Assembly (NCBI GenBank): GCA_905209725.1
Contig: CAJLTZ010000025.1
Location: 1-28,528 of the forward strand
Origin: an uncultured Muribaculaceae bacterium
GTDB lineage: Bacteria > Bacteroidota > Bacteroidia > Bacteroidales > Muribaculaceae
Direction: 5' to 3'
DNA: 28,528 nt
In this document: positions 1 through 7,266 of the stretch, one piece after another
Layout of the letters: every line of letters begins with the position of its first letter
Numbering within the stretch: the first letter of the stretch is position 1
Translations under genes and position numbers: made by a program
The notes under the pieces: model-generated
Databases searched by the model: none
What the model saw: the letters and a program-made list of their open reading frames with translations, nothing else
Told to the model about the DNA's origin: nothing

Positions 1-53
1 CCTTATCACGCCGATGGTACTGCTAACGCGGAAGAGTAGGTAATCGCCACCTT
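1..53 (+). rRNA. rrf: 5S ribosomal RNA, 3' part (cut by window edge)
   Basis: The segment carries the typical 5S 3' half: CGCCGATGGTACTGC, then GGAAGAGTAGGTAATCGCC. It ends just before a strong terminator hairpin. The 5' half lies outside the window. This is presumably the end of an rRNA operon, since 5S is usually last. The extent of the 3' end is good to a few bases only. Confidence 0.85.
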
Positions 54-58
54 CAGGA

Positions 59-84
59 GGCTCCGAGAGATCGGAGCCTTTTTT
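59..84 (+). terminator. Rho-independent terminator after 5S rRNA
   Basis: An 8-bp perfect stem (GGCTCCGA, 59-66, with TCGGAGCC, 71-78) has a GAGA loop and is followed by six T residues. It would end the rRNA operon transcript. Confidence 0.85.
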
Positions 85-195
85 ATTGCACAAGGGTTAC
101 CTCTTCCCATTATGAACAGAGAAGTAAAACCTTATCACGCCGATGTCCGTGCCTATGTATTGGGCTAACGCGGAAGAGTAGGTAATCGCCACCTT
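85..195 (+). pseudogene. Degenerate tandem copy of 5S rRNA
   Basis: This stretch reads as a 5S gene from ATTGCACAAGGG to the CGCCACCTT end, but it is damaged. The 5' strand of helix I is absent: the copy starts directly out of the previous terminator's T-run, so nothing pairs with its 3' end. In the middle, 19 nt (146-164) replace the 6-nt GTACTG of the first copy. The conserved CCATTCCGAAC and AGAAGTTAAGCC segments expected from 5S genes appear as CCATTATGAAC and AGAAGTAAAACC. These losses suggest a nonfunctional duplicate. Confidence 0.7.
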
Positions 196-200
196 CAGGA

Positions 201-225
201 GACTCCGATAAATCGGAGCCTTTTT
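201..225 (+). terminator. Second terminator, duplicate of the first
   Basis: The stem CTCCGA (203-208) pairs with TCGGAG (213-218) around a TAAA loop, followed by CC and five T residues. It matches the first terminator with changes in the loop and upper stem, so it belongs to the duplicated unit. Confidence 0.75.
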
Positions 226-302
226 ATATTGCACAAGGGGCTGCGTCTATATTTGAGGGACAGCCTCTCTCGTGTATATTTGTGAATTTTTTCGGCTTTT
301 TG

Positions 303-333
303 TTGCTCGTTTAAATTATTAGAATTAACTTTG
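303..333 (+). promoter_or_regulatory. Bacteroidetes-type promoter for ferredoxin gene
   Basis: A -7 box TAACTTTG (326-333) fits the TAnnTTTG consensus. A TTG at 303-305 sits 20 nt upstream, the normal -33 spacing for the Bacteroidetes primary sigma. The ferredoxin ATG is about 30 nt downstream of the expected transcription start. Confidence 0.75.
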
Positions 334-368
334 CATTATCCAACTATAACAGAAAAATTTAAATACTT

Positions 369-536
369 ATGGCTTACGTAATTACTGACAGATGCGTTGC
401 TTGCGGAACATGTCTTCCCGTTTGCCCCGTAGAGGCTATCTCCGAGGGTGATATCTATCACATCGACCCGGATACCTGCATCAGCTGTGGCAGCTGCGCA
501 TCGGTTTGCCCCAACGACGCTATCGAGGAGGGCTAA
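369..536 (+). CDS. 2[4Fe-4S] ferredoxin
   Basis: This 55-residue protein is too short for many gene callers but is clear. Two CxxCxxCxxxCP motifs are present: Cys9, 12, 15, 19 and Cys37, 40, 43, 47. They bind two [4Fe-4S] clusters, so the protein is a small soluble electron carrier of the clostridial ferredoxin type, acting in the cytoplasm with oxidoreductases such as pyruvate:ferredoxin oxidoreductase (family knowledge). It has its own promoter (303-333) and terminator (563-590), so it is probably transcribed alone. The ATG is the only start that gives the normal N-terminus MAYVIT just before the first cluster motif. Confidence 0.96.
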   Translation: MAYVITDRCVACGTCLPVCPVEAISEGDIYHIDPDTCISCGSCASVCPNDAIEEG

Positions 537-562
537 CCAATCCGCTTACGGAAAAAATCACT

Positions 563-593
563 GGCTGTCCTCACCGGACAGCCATATTTTTTT
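563..593 (+). terminator. Rho-independent terminator after ferredoxin gene
   Basis: A perfect 8-bp stem, GGCTGTCC (563-570) with GGACAGCC (576-583), has a 5-nt loop and is followed by AT and a run of T. It lies 27 nt after the ferredoxin stop. Confidence 0.85.
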
Positions 594-594
594 A

Positions 595-602
595 TAATTT
601 TG
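595..602 (+). promoter_or_regulatory. Possible -7 box for the dut operon
   Basis: TAATTTTG matches TAnnTTTG and stands 60 nt before the dut ATG, directly on the tail of the ferredoxin terminator. No TTG is found at the usual -33 distance, so the call is weak. Confidence 0.35.
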
Positions 603-628
603 AATTTTGATGATAGGGCAGTCGCTCC

Positions 629-661
629 GTGACTATCAATCATCAATCATTAATCATCAAA
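629..661 (+). repeat. ATCATCAATC-type leader repeat before dut
   Basis: The 33 nt before the dut ATG are built from repeated TCAATCAT/TTAATCAT words. Similar stretches in the same sense precede the GNAT-like gene (9270-9325) and exbB (26939-26983). No Shine-Dalgarno is visible here. Confidence 0.55.
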
Positions 662-1111
662 ATGCTGGATAAAGTTAACGTCAAGATAATCAATCGCAGT
701 CATCATCCGCTGCCTTCATATAGCACTCACGAAGCCGCCGGACTGGATGTCCGCGCCTATCTCCCCGAGGGGGATGTAACGCTCAAGCCCCTTCAGCGAG
801 CTCTGATAGGCACAGGGCTCTATATGCAGTTGCCCGCCGGCTACGAGTGCCAGATACGTCCCCGTTCGGGATTGGCTCTGAATTATGGAATATCGATCGC
901 CAACACTCCGGGCACCATCGACGCCGATTATCGCGGAGAGATCGGCATCATACTTATAAACCTCGGTGAAAGTGACTTCACTGTCCACGATGGCGACCGC
1001 ATCTGCCAGATGGTAATAAAGCAGTATTCGCATGTTGACTGGGAGGAAGTCGAGGAACTTGACCGCACGCGTCGCGAAGACGGTGCATTTGGCCACACGG
1101 GATTAAAATAA
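662..1111 (+). CDS. dut: dUTP diphosphatase (dUTPase)
   Basis: The enzyme hydrolyses dUTP to dUMP and diphosphate, keeping uracil out of DNA and supplying dUMP for thymidylate synthesis; it is a cytoplasmic homotrimer. All five family motifs are visible in the 149 residues: AAGLDVRAYLP, RPRSGLAL, the GTIDADYRGEIG segment with the catalytic Asp, GDRICQMVI, and the C-terminal arm DGAFGHTG that closes over the nucleotide (usually GGFGSTG). The ATG at 662 is preferred. An in-frame GTG at 629 would add residues encoded only by the leader repeat, and family members begin about here. It heads the envelope gene run: the TPR gene begins 28 nt later. Confidence 0.96.
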   Translation: MLDKVNVKIINRSHHPLPSYSTHEAAGLDVRAYLPEGDVTLKPLQRALIGTGLYMQLPAGYECQIRPRSGLALNYGISIANTPGTIDADYRGEIGIILINLGESDFTVHDGDRICQMVIKQYSHVDWEEVEELDRTRREDGAFGHTGLK

Positions 1112-1139
1112 AATCGGCCGTTAAGTTGTTGTTGAATAT

Positions 1140-3056
1140 ATGAAGATATCCCTGTTGAAACATGTCATTCTTCCGCTGCTGCTGACAGGAGCAGTGGTTT
1201 GTTGCATTGCGGCGCCATCGCGTCGCGATGCGAGGGCAGCGCGCCAGAAAGCGAAGTATTATTATACCGAAGGCGCACGTTTTCAGGCGGAGGGGAAAGC
1301 CGATGCCGCCTATGAGAATTATCGCAAGGCATATGAAACCGACCCGACCTTTGCCGAAGCCTCCTCCGCTTATGGTCGTCTGCGCCTCGGCGTGGCCAAT
1401 GACACTCTCAACACGGTGGCTGAGATGCTCCGTTCGCTCGACCTGATGAAGAACTATGTGGACAAATATCCCGACGACACTTATGAGTCGCTCTACTACG
1501 GATATGTGGCCGGCCAACTCGACACGATTCCCGAGGCTGTGCGCGTGTTTGAGCGCACTGCAACGCGCCATCCCGAGAATACCAATACATTGCTCCATCT
1601 GAGCGACGCATATGCCAATGGAGGTCAATTCACGGAGGCCGCCCGTACTCTCGACCGCTACCAGCATATCGAGGGTCTGAATCCGCAGGTCTCGCTCCGG
1701 AAAATCTCCTATTATCTCGCCGACAAGGACACAGTATCGGCCAGAGCGGAGGCCGAAGAACTCCTTGCTTCCAATCCACACGATGCCTCCTATGCGATGA
1801 CCATGGGCAATTTCTATGACATCATCGCGATGCCCGACTCCGCTATGGCATATTATCTGCGTGCCGAGGAACTGGATCCCGAGATTCCGGGACCGAAACT
1901 GGCACTTGCCAACCATTACCGGGAGAATGGGGATTCCGTGGCCTACGACAAGAAGATATATGAGGTGCTGCTATGCGAGGATTTCGGCGTGCAGCAGAAG
2001 GCGGAGATGCTCGCGCAATATCTGCAGTCGCTGTTTACCGACAAGCACGACACCCAGCGCGGCGACTATCTCTTCAATGTGCTGCGCGAGCAGTATCCCC
2101 ACGAACCTACTATCCGTGACCTTGCGGCCCGCTATGACGCAGCCAAGGGTAATTTCAAACTTGCCGAGGAGGAGATTTCCTATGCCCTCGATATGGATCC
2201 TGACAATCTGGTGTATTGGGGTCAGCTGATGACCTATCAGAGCGCCGACAAACGTTTTGAGGACGCCCTTGCCTCATATCAGAAGGCTACGGCACGCCTC
2301 AAGCCTGACGAGTCGCTACAGATGCTTCATGCCGGGATCGCAGCCGCAGCCAAGAATTATCCACTTGCCATCGCCTCATATGAGAAGATGATTGCGGATA
2401 TAGATTCCACCCTTCCCTTGCGGCAGCCCGTCGAACTGAAGATGGTGCGTCCCACCATCACCCTCGCCGAACTCGACAAACTCTCCTCGCTGATGACCGC
2501 CATCGGCGACACCTATCATATGGCCGAGAAGAACGACAGTTCATATCTGGCTTTCGATAACGCCCTCGTTTTTAACGGTGACAATCCCCTTGCCCTCAAC
2601 AATTACGCCTATTTCCTTTCGGAGGATGGCGGCGACCTTGACAAGGCAGCAGAGATGAGTTCCCGGGTGATGAGGGGTCAGGAGGCAGATAATCCTACAT
2701 ATATCGATACGTATGCCTGGATTCTTTTCCTGAAGGGAGACCTCGAGAAGGCTCTCGAGCAGCAGGCCGAGGCCATCCGCCTCACGGAGGAGAATGATCT
2801 GGGTTCGTCGGAACTCTACGACCATTACAGCCGGATGCTGGCAAAAGCCGGACGCTATGAGGAGGCCGCAAAGGCTCTTGATAAAGCCTTGGAACTCGCT
2901 ACGCCGGAGGAGGATGTGGGCGCCGAACCTGACGCAAAGGAGATGGCGCGAATCGAGGCGATGAAGCAGAGGAAAAAGGAACTCGATAAGGAACTCGAGA
3001 AGATTCCCGAAAAAAAAGAAGAGAAGGAACCGGCAACGGAACCTGAGAAAGAATAA
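1140..3056 (+). CDS. Exported tetratricopeptide-repeat protein
   Basis: This 638-residue protein has an N-terminal signal sequence (residues 1-25, hydrophobic LPLLLTGAVVCC) without a good lipobox, so it is probably periplasmic. TPR-like helical pairs occur from about residue 38 to 600: clear ones near 38-71, 115-148 and 216-249, and a run from about 465 to 590 including a 'DTYAWILFLKGDLEKALE' unit. The tail (about 600-638) is highly charged, rich in Lys and Glu. TPRs bind other proteins; no enzyme motif is visible. It sits between dut and a DUF4292 gene with a gap of 8 nt to the latter, an order I recognise from other Bacteroidales, where its exact role is unknown. A link to outer-membrane or wall assembly is inference from the neighbours. 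Confidence 0.85.
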   Translation: MKISLLKHVILPLLLTGAVVCCIAAPSRRDARAARQKAKYYYTEGARFQAEGKADAAYENYRKAYETDPTFAEASSAYGRLRLGVANDTLNTVAEMLRSLDLMKNYVDKYPDDTYESLYYGYVAGQLDTIPEAVRVFERTATRHPENTNTLLHLSDAYANGGQFTEAARTLDRYQHIEGLNPQVSLRKISYYLADKDTVSARAEAEELLASNPHDASYAMTMGNFYDIIAMPDSAMAYYLRAEELDPEIPGPKLALANHYRENGDSVAYDKKIYEVLLCEDFGVQQKAEMLAQYLQSLFTDKHDTQRGDYLFNVLREQYPHEPTIRDLAARYDAAKGNFKLAEEEISYALDMDPDNLVYWGQLMTYQSADKRFEDALASYQKATARLKPDESLQMLHAGIAAAAKNYPLAIASYEKMIADIDSTLPLRQPVELKMVRPTITLAELDKLSSLMTAIGDTYHMAEKNDSSYLAFDNALVFNGDNPLALNNYAYFLSEDGGDLDKAAEMSSRVMRGQEADNPTYIDTYAWILFLKGDLEKALEQQAEAIRLTEENDLGSSELYDHYSRMLAKAGRYEEAAKALDKALELATPEEDVGAEPDAKEMARIEAMKQRKKELDKELEKIPEKKEEKEPATEPEKE

Positions 3057-3064
3057 AAAAAGAG

Positions 3065-3832
3065 ATGAAGCGAATCTTACCTATCATCATAGCCTTGATG
3101 TGTATGCTGCCGATGTGGGGCGAAAAAATTGATAAACGCACTGCGGTGGAGAGTATCCTGCGCGCCTATCCGGTATGGCACAATGCAGAATTCACCGGCC
3201 GTCTCAACGTGAAGGAACTTCCTTTGCGCCCTACCATAAAAATATATATGGAGCGGGGAAAACTCATTCAGATTTCGGCCCGCGTGCCGATGCTCGGGGA
3301 GGTGGCCCGCATCGATGTGTCGGAGGATTCGATATTGGCGGTAAACAAACTGAAGCGCACATATATCCTTGAATCCACGGAGCGTCTTCGCGACGCATAT
3401 CCTTGGTTTATCTCCGATCTCCAGAGCCTGCTTTTGGGCAGGATGGTAGTGGTAGGTCACGGAGAGTTCTCGCTCGAAAACGCCCGGATTGTGGAGATTG
3501 ACACGTCGGATGCAGAGGAATGGATTGTGGTGCCGCAGCAGCCGTCAAAGAAGATTGACGCCTCTTATGGCTACAATGTCACGCCCCGCGGCCGCATCTC
3601 CGAACTTCTCGCCGAGATGCCATCCCTCGATATGATTCTGCGCATCAGTTACCATTATGCAGGAGCGGAGATGAGCATGGATGTGGCATTCAACAAAGGG
3701 AAGAAGGAAACTACCTTCTCCATCGACTTCGACAGAGTGCGCTGGGGCGGAACAATGATGCAGCCGGTGAAAGGGCTGTCCAGAATGAAGCGCCTCGGCA
3801 TCCGCGAAATCAAGGAATTGATAAGAATGTAA
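3065..3832 (+). CDS. DUF4292 family protein, LolA/LolB-like envelope protein
   Basis: The 255-residue product starts with a signal sequence (MKRILPIIIALMCMLPMWG). The body alternates beta strands as in DUF4292 proteins of Bacteroidetes: 'AEFTGRLNVKE', 'IQISARVPMLGEVARIDVSEDSI' and a C-terminal 'GGTMMQPVKGLSRMKRLGIREIKELI'. The family is thought to resemble periplasmic lipid or lipoprotein carriers (LolA/LolB fold), but no function is proven. There is no Cys after the signal sequence, so it is not an evident lipoprotein, unlike many relatives. It begins 8 nt after the TPR gene and precedes the EnvC-like gene by 56 nt. I see no catalytic motif. Confidence 0.85.
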   Translation: MKRILPIIIALMCMLPMWGEKIDKRTAVESILRAYPVWHNAEFTGRLNVKELPLRPTIKIYMERGKLIQISARVPMLGEVARIDVSEDSILAVNKLKRTYILESTERLRDAYPWFISDLQSLLLGRMVVVGHGEFSLENARIVEIDTSDAEEWIVVPQQPSKKIDASYGYNVTPRGRISELLAEMPSLDMILRISYHYAGAEMSMDVAFNKGKKETTFSIDFDRVRWGGTMMQPVKGLSRMKRLGIREIKELIRM

Positions 3833-3888
3833 GGGGCACATTTCCGGTTAGCCTATCCAGAATATATCTACTAAAAGGACAACAATAA

Positions 3889-5730
3889 GTGAAATATTTC
3901 AGATCCCATATCATCAACCTGCGGAACGCGGTGGCAGCCGTATCGATGCTTCTTCTTGCCGGGGGAGCGTTGACGGTTCCGGCAGTGGCCGAGCCTGTTC
4001 CCACCTCTCAGCAATCCAAGAAAAAAACCTCTGCGAACAGGAGCAAATCCTCCAAAGGAAAGACCGCATCCTTCAAGGGGAAGACCGCATCATCCAAAGG
4101 CAAGACTTCATCCTCAAAAGGGAAAGGAAACTCAAAGAAGCGCTCGGCGCGTAAGAGTGGAGGAAACAATAAGCGACCTGAGAGTTCGGCCGAGGTGCAG
4201 CGCCGTCAGCAGGCCGCCCAGCAGGATATAGCCCTCACCCGTGAGCAGATTGCCAAGAATGAGGCGGAGGTGAAGAAGAACCTCAACGCACTCGGTAAAT
4301 TAGAGAGTGATATTGCGGAAGGGAAGAAGCACGTGGCGAAGTCGACGGCTCAGGTGAATGCCCTCGGCAAGCAGATAGGCGAGTTGCAGACCGATATCGA
4401 CGCCGGGGAGCAGCAGCTTGAGCATATGCGCGCTGAATATCTGAAAGCCATCAAGAAGGTGCGCGCCAAACGTGGAAGCCACAGCCGCCTGGCATTTATC
4501 TTCTCATCAAAGAATTTCAATCAGGCTATGCGCCGAATGCGCTATCTGAAGCAGTTTTCCGACTGGCGCGAGTCTCAGTCGGCGGCCATTGGCAAGAAGG
4601 TGAACGAGCAGAAAGAGCGGCGCACGCGCCTTGCCGGGGCTCGCCAGATGGAGAGCAAGGCGTTAGCAGAAAAGGTTAAGGCCCAGAATGCGCTGCAGAC
4701 GCAATATGTGAAGCAGGATGCGATTGTGGTGGAACTGAAGAAGAACGGTTCGGCACTTCGCTCACACCTGCAGCAGAAGCAGGCTGAGGCCAACCGTCTG
4801 CGCAACCAGGTTGCGGCGTTGATAGCCCAGGAGCAGGCGCGGGCAGAGGCTCAGCGGAAGGCCGAGGAGGCACGACGCATAGAGCAGGAACGCCGCGCCG
4901 AGGAAGCACGTCGTGCGGAAGAGGCGCGTCTTGTGGCTGAGCAAAGAGCGGCCGAAGAGGAGGCTCGTATTGCCGAGGAGCGTCAACGCCAGCAGGAGAC
5001 AAAGGCAGCACAGGCAAAGGCCAAACAGCAACCGAAGCAGCAACCCAAGCAGCAGTCTAAGCCGCTGCCTAAGCCGCTGCCTAAGCCACAGAAATCTGAG
5101 GGAGTGCGTGAGGAATCGCCTCGCAGGGAGGGGAATGCCGAATATGCGGAGGCGCGTCGCCGCAGACCGCGCAGCAATGCTTCCGGTTCATCTGCAGGCT
5201 CCTCTGCCGCAACAAAGAGCAGCGGAACCGCAGCGGTGAAAAGCAGCGGCACGACAGCGGTGAAGAGCCGTGGCACGGCAGGCAGCGCGAGTGTGGCAAG
5301 GACGAATGCCGGAGGTAATTTCGCTGCGATGCGCGGTTCGTTGCCGCGTCCTGTTGCTGGAGCGTTCAAGGTTACGAGCCGTTTCGGACGTCATGCGCTA
5401 CCAGATATGCCTGATGTGCAGTATGACAATCCCGGTATTGATGCCGAGACGTCGCCGGGGGCTTCGGCCGTGGCTGTATATGGCGGCAAGGTGTCGGGTG
5501 TGTATATGCTTGATGGATTCGGCACAGTGGTGATTGTGAACCACGGAGGCTATTATACGGTGTATGGCAATCTGGCATCGGCTGCGGTCCGCGTTGGCGA
5601 CAGCGTGAAGCAGGGGCAGACACTCGGGCGTGTGGGCTCGGAGGATGGAGATTCGTCGCACGGTTCGATTCATTTCGAAGTGTGGAGGAATAGGGAGAAA
5701 CTCGACCCGTTAGGCTGGATACGAGGATAA
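3889..5730 (+). CDS. envC: EnvC-like murein hydrolase activator with degenerate LytM domain
   Basis: This 613-residue exported protein has a signal peptide (to about residue 35), a Lys/Ser-rich repeat (about 45-100), a long coiled coil (about 100-380), Gln/Pro/Lys and Ser/Thr/Gly low-complexity linkers, and a C-terminal LytM (M23) domain (about 490-613). The LytM site looks dead. The first zinc His is Asn514 (NPGID), Asp518 remains, the catalytic His of the YxHL motif is Asn561, and HxH is Ser593-Ile-His595. E. coli EnvC has the same plan: it is not an enzyme but activates cell-wall amidases at the septum. I infer that role here. The start is a GTG; the next ATG would cut the signal peptide. 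The flippase gene begins 3 nt after its stop. Confidence 0.88.
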   Translation: MKYFRSHIINLRNAVAAVSMLLLAGGALTVPAVAEPVPTSQQSKKKTSANRSKSSKGKTASFKGKTASSKGKTSSSKGKGNSKKRSARKSGGNNKRPESSAEVQRRQQAAQQDIALTREQIAKNEAEVKKNLNALGKLESDIAEGKKHVAKSTAQVNALGKQIGELQTDIDAGEQQLEHMRAEYLKAIKKVRAKRGSHSRLAFIFSSKNFNQAMRRMRYLKQFSDWRESQSAAIGKKVNEQKERRTRLAGARQMESKALAEKVKAQNALQTQYVKQDAIVVELKKNGSALRSHLQQKQAEANRLRNQVAALIAQEQARAEAQRKAEEARRIEQERRAEEARRAEEARLVAEQRAAEEEARIAEERQRQQETKAAQAKAKQQPKQQPKQQSKPLPKPLPKPQKSEGVREESPRREGNAEYAEARRRRPRSNASGSSAGSSAATKSSGTAAVKSSGTTAVKSRGTAGSASVARTNAGGNFAAMRGSLPRPVAGAFKVTSRFGRHALPDMPDVQYDNPGIDAETSPGASAVAVYGGKVSGVYMLDGFGTVVIVNHGGYYTVYGNLASAAVRVGDSVKQGQTLGRVGSEDGDSSHGSIHFEVWRNREKLDPLGWIRG

Positions 5731-5733
5731 ATA

Positions 5734-7185
5734 ATGAAGGGGAAGCGCGATAATTCCTACCGGAGTATTTTCCGGGGCACGTCGGTTTTTGGGGGCGTGC
5801 AATTGTTCCAGGTTCTGGCGAATCTGGTTCGGGGAAAGTTTGTGGCTATGTTCTTGGGGCCGCAGGGAATGGGTGTATCGTCGCTTTTTACTTCTACCTC
5901 TACTGCCATCACCCAGTTTTCTTCGCTGGGGCTGACGCTTGCGGCCACGAAGGAGGTGGCGGAGCATCAGGAGGATAATGAAAAACTGAGCGCAGTGATA
6001 AGCACTGCGACGTGGCTGATCAACCTGTGTGCCTGCATGGGAGCTCTTTTCTGTATTGTGGCGGCTTCGTGGTTGAGCCGGATCACGTTTGGCACGGGTG
6101 ATTACAGCTGGGAGTTTGTGCTGCTGTCGCTGTGCATATGGCTTAGTGTGGCGTCGTCGGGGCGGATGGCCGTGCTGCAGGGTTTGCAGCGTGTGAAGGC
6201 GCTGACGCAGGCTTCTGTGGCAGGAGCGCTGGTGGGGCTTTTTGCCGGCGTGCCGCTCTATTATTTCTTCGGGGTGCACGGCATCGTGCCGGCGATGATT
6301 CTGTTGGCGCTTTCCAACTGGTTGTTCTCGGGCTGGCATCTGCGGAAGGCTTTCCCGGGCGGGCGCGTGCGGCGCACGTGGCAGGAGCGAAAGCCGATGG
6401 TCAGCAATCTCTTGGCGCTGGGGCTGACGCTTGTGATTACGATTCTGATAGGGGCTCTTTGCAATTATATGCTGAATGTGTTCCTGCGCATCTTCGGAAA
6501 TCTGGATGATATCGGCCTTTACAATGCGGCGAACAGTATTACGAATCAATATGCGGGCGTGGTGTTTGCGGCGATGTCGCTTGACTATTTCCCGCGGCTC
6601 TCCTCGATTTCGAATGATACGGAGGAGATGAACCGTGTGATCAACCGCCAGTCGGAGATTGTGTCGCTGATAGCGGCGCCGATGGCGATATTGATTATCG
6701 CTGCTGCTCCGCTTGTGATTTCGTTGCTGCTTACTGCGGAGTTCAGTTCGATAACGCCGTTGCTGCGTCTGATGGCTCTGGGTGTGCTGTTCAAGGCGCT
6801 GGCATTTCCGATGGGGTATATATCCTTTGCGAAGAACAACCGCCGCATCTATATCTGGCTGGAGGGAATCACTTGCAATGTGATATATCTTGGTTTTGCG
6901 GTGGCCGGTTATCTGCTGTTCGGGCTGATAGGGCTGGGCTATGCTATGGCGGCGGAATTCCTGATGAATATTGTGATATATTATGCGGTGAATCGTCGCG
7001 TGTATGGCTATCAGTTCAGCCGTGCGGCGTTGGGACAATACCTGATAGCAGGAATGCTTACAGGCGGAGCCTATGCGGCCTCCCTGATACCGGAAGCCCT
7101 GTTGTCTCAGTCGCTGATGATAGCCATTTTCATTCTCTCTGCCTCCTTCACCTTCCTCCGCCTCCGCACACTGCTCAAAAGATGA
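5734..7185 (+). CDS. Polysaccharide flippase (Wzx/MATE-like O-antigen translocase)
   Basis: A 483-residue integral membrane protein with about 12-14 hydrophobic segments across its length. The N-terminal region (SIFRGTSVFGGVQLFQ and GKFVAMFLGPQGMGVSSLF) is typical of the O-antigen translocase branch of the MOP exporter superfamily, which moves undecaprenyl-linked sugar units across the inner membrane. The specific glycan cannot be told. The gene starts 3 nt after envC, so it is cotranscribed. It may therefore move a conserved cell-envelope precursor and not a variable capsule, although a GT2 cluster lies 1.1 kb downstream on the other strand. A 442-codon open frame on the opposite strand is a shadow. 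Confidence 0.87.
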   Translation: MKGKRDNSYRSIFRGTSVFGGVQLFQVLANLVRGKFVAMFLGPQGMGVSSLFTSTSTAITQFSSLGLTLAATKEVAEHQEDNEKLSAVISTATWLINLCACMGALFCIVAASWLSRITFGTGDYSWEFVLLSLCIWLSVASSGRMAVLQGLQRVKALTQASVAGALVGLFAGVPLYYFFGVHGIVPAMILLALSNWLFSGWHLRKAFPGGRVRRTWQERKPMVSNLLALGLTLVITILIGALCNYMLNVFLRIFGNLDDIGLYNAANSITNQYAGVVFAAMSLDYFPRLSSISNDTEEMNRVINRQSEIVSLIAAPMAILIIAAAPLVISLLLTAEFSSITPLLRLMALGVLFKALAFPMGYISFAKNNRRIYIWLEGITCNVIYLGFAVAGYLLFGLIGLGYAMAAEFLMNIVIYYAVNRRVYGYQFSRAALGQYLIAGMLTGGAYAASLIPEALLSQSLMIAIFILSASFTFLRLRTLLKR

Positions 7186-7186
7186 T

Positions 7187-7230
7187 AGGCAATAGGTGAT
7201 AAGTGTGATAAGTAAAAAGTGATAAGTAAT
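7187..7230 (+). repeat. GTGATAAGT-type low-complexity spacer
   Basis: The spacer between the flippase and acyltransferase genes contains imperfect direct repeats of GTGATAAGT (four degenerate copies). It has no coding potential. It resembles the short AT-rich direct repeats found in other spacers of this window. Confidence 0.55.
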
Positions 7231-7266
7231 AGAGAGGGAAAGAGTTGCGCATATAAATAAACCGGT

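Larger units (their letters stand above)
1..239 (+). repeat. Tandem duplication of 5S 3' end plus terminator
   Basis: Two units share the order 5S 3' half, CTTCAGGAG, terminator stem, T-run, ATTGCACAAGGG. The ATTGCACAAGGG word recurs at 85-96 and 228-239, a 143-nt period. After the second occurrence the similarity stops, so a third unit is only a stub. Unit 2 differs from unit 1 mainly by the internal 13-nt net gain and point changes in the terminator loop. Confidence 0.75.

Noticed and set aside
629..661. GTG start extending dut by 11 codons
   Set aside because: The added residues come from the leader repeat only; the ATG at 662 fits the family start.
978..1916. 312-codon minus-strand frame over dut and the TPR gene
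   Set aside because: It is antisense to two well-supported genes, and no domain is recognisable.
5710..7038. 442-codon open frame on the minus strand across the flippase gene
   Set aside because: It lies wholly antisense to a convincing membrane protein, its composition is dominated by Arg, His and Gln, and no known motif is seen; it is a shadow of high-GC codon bias.
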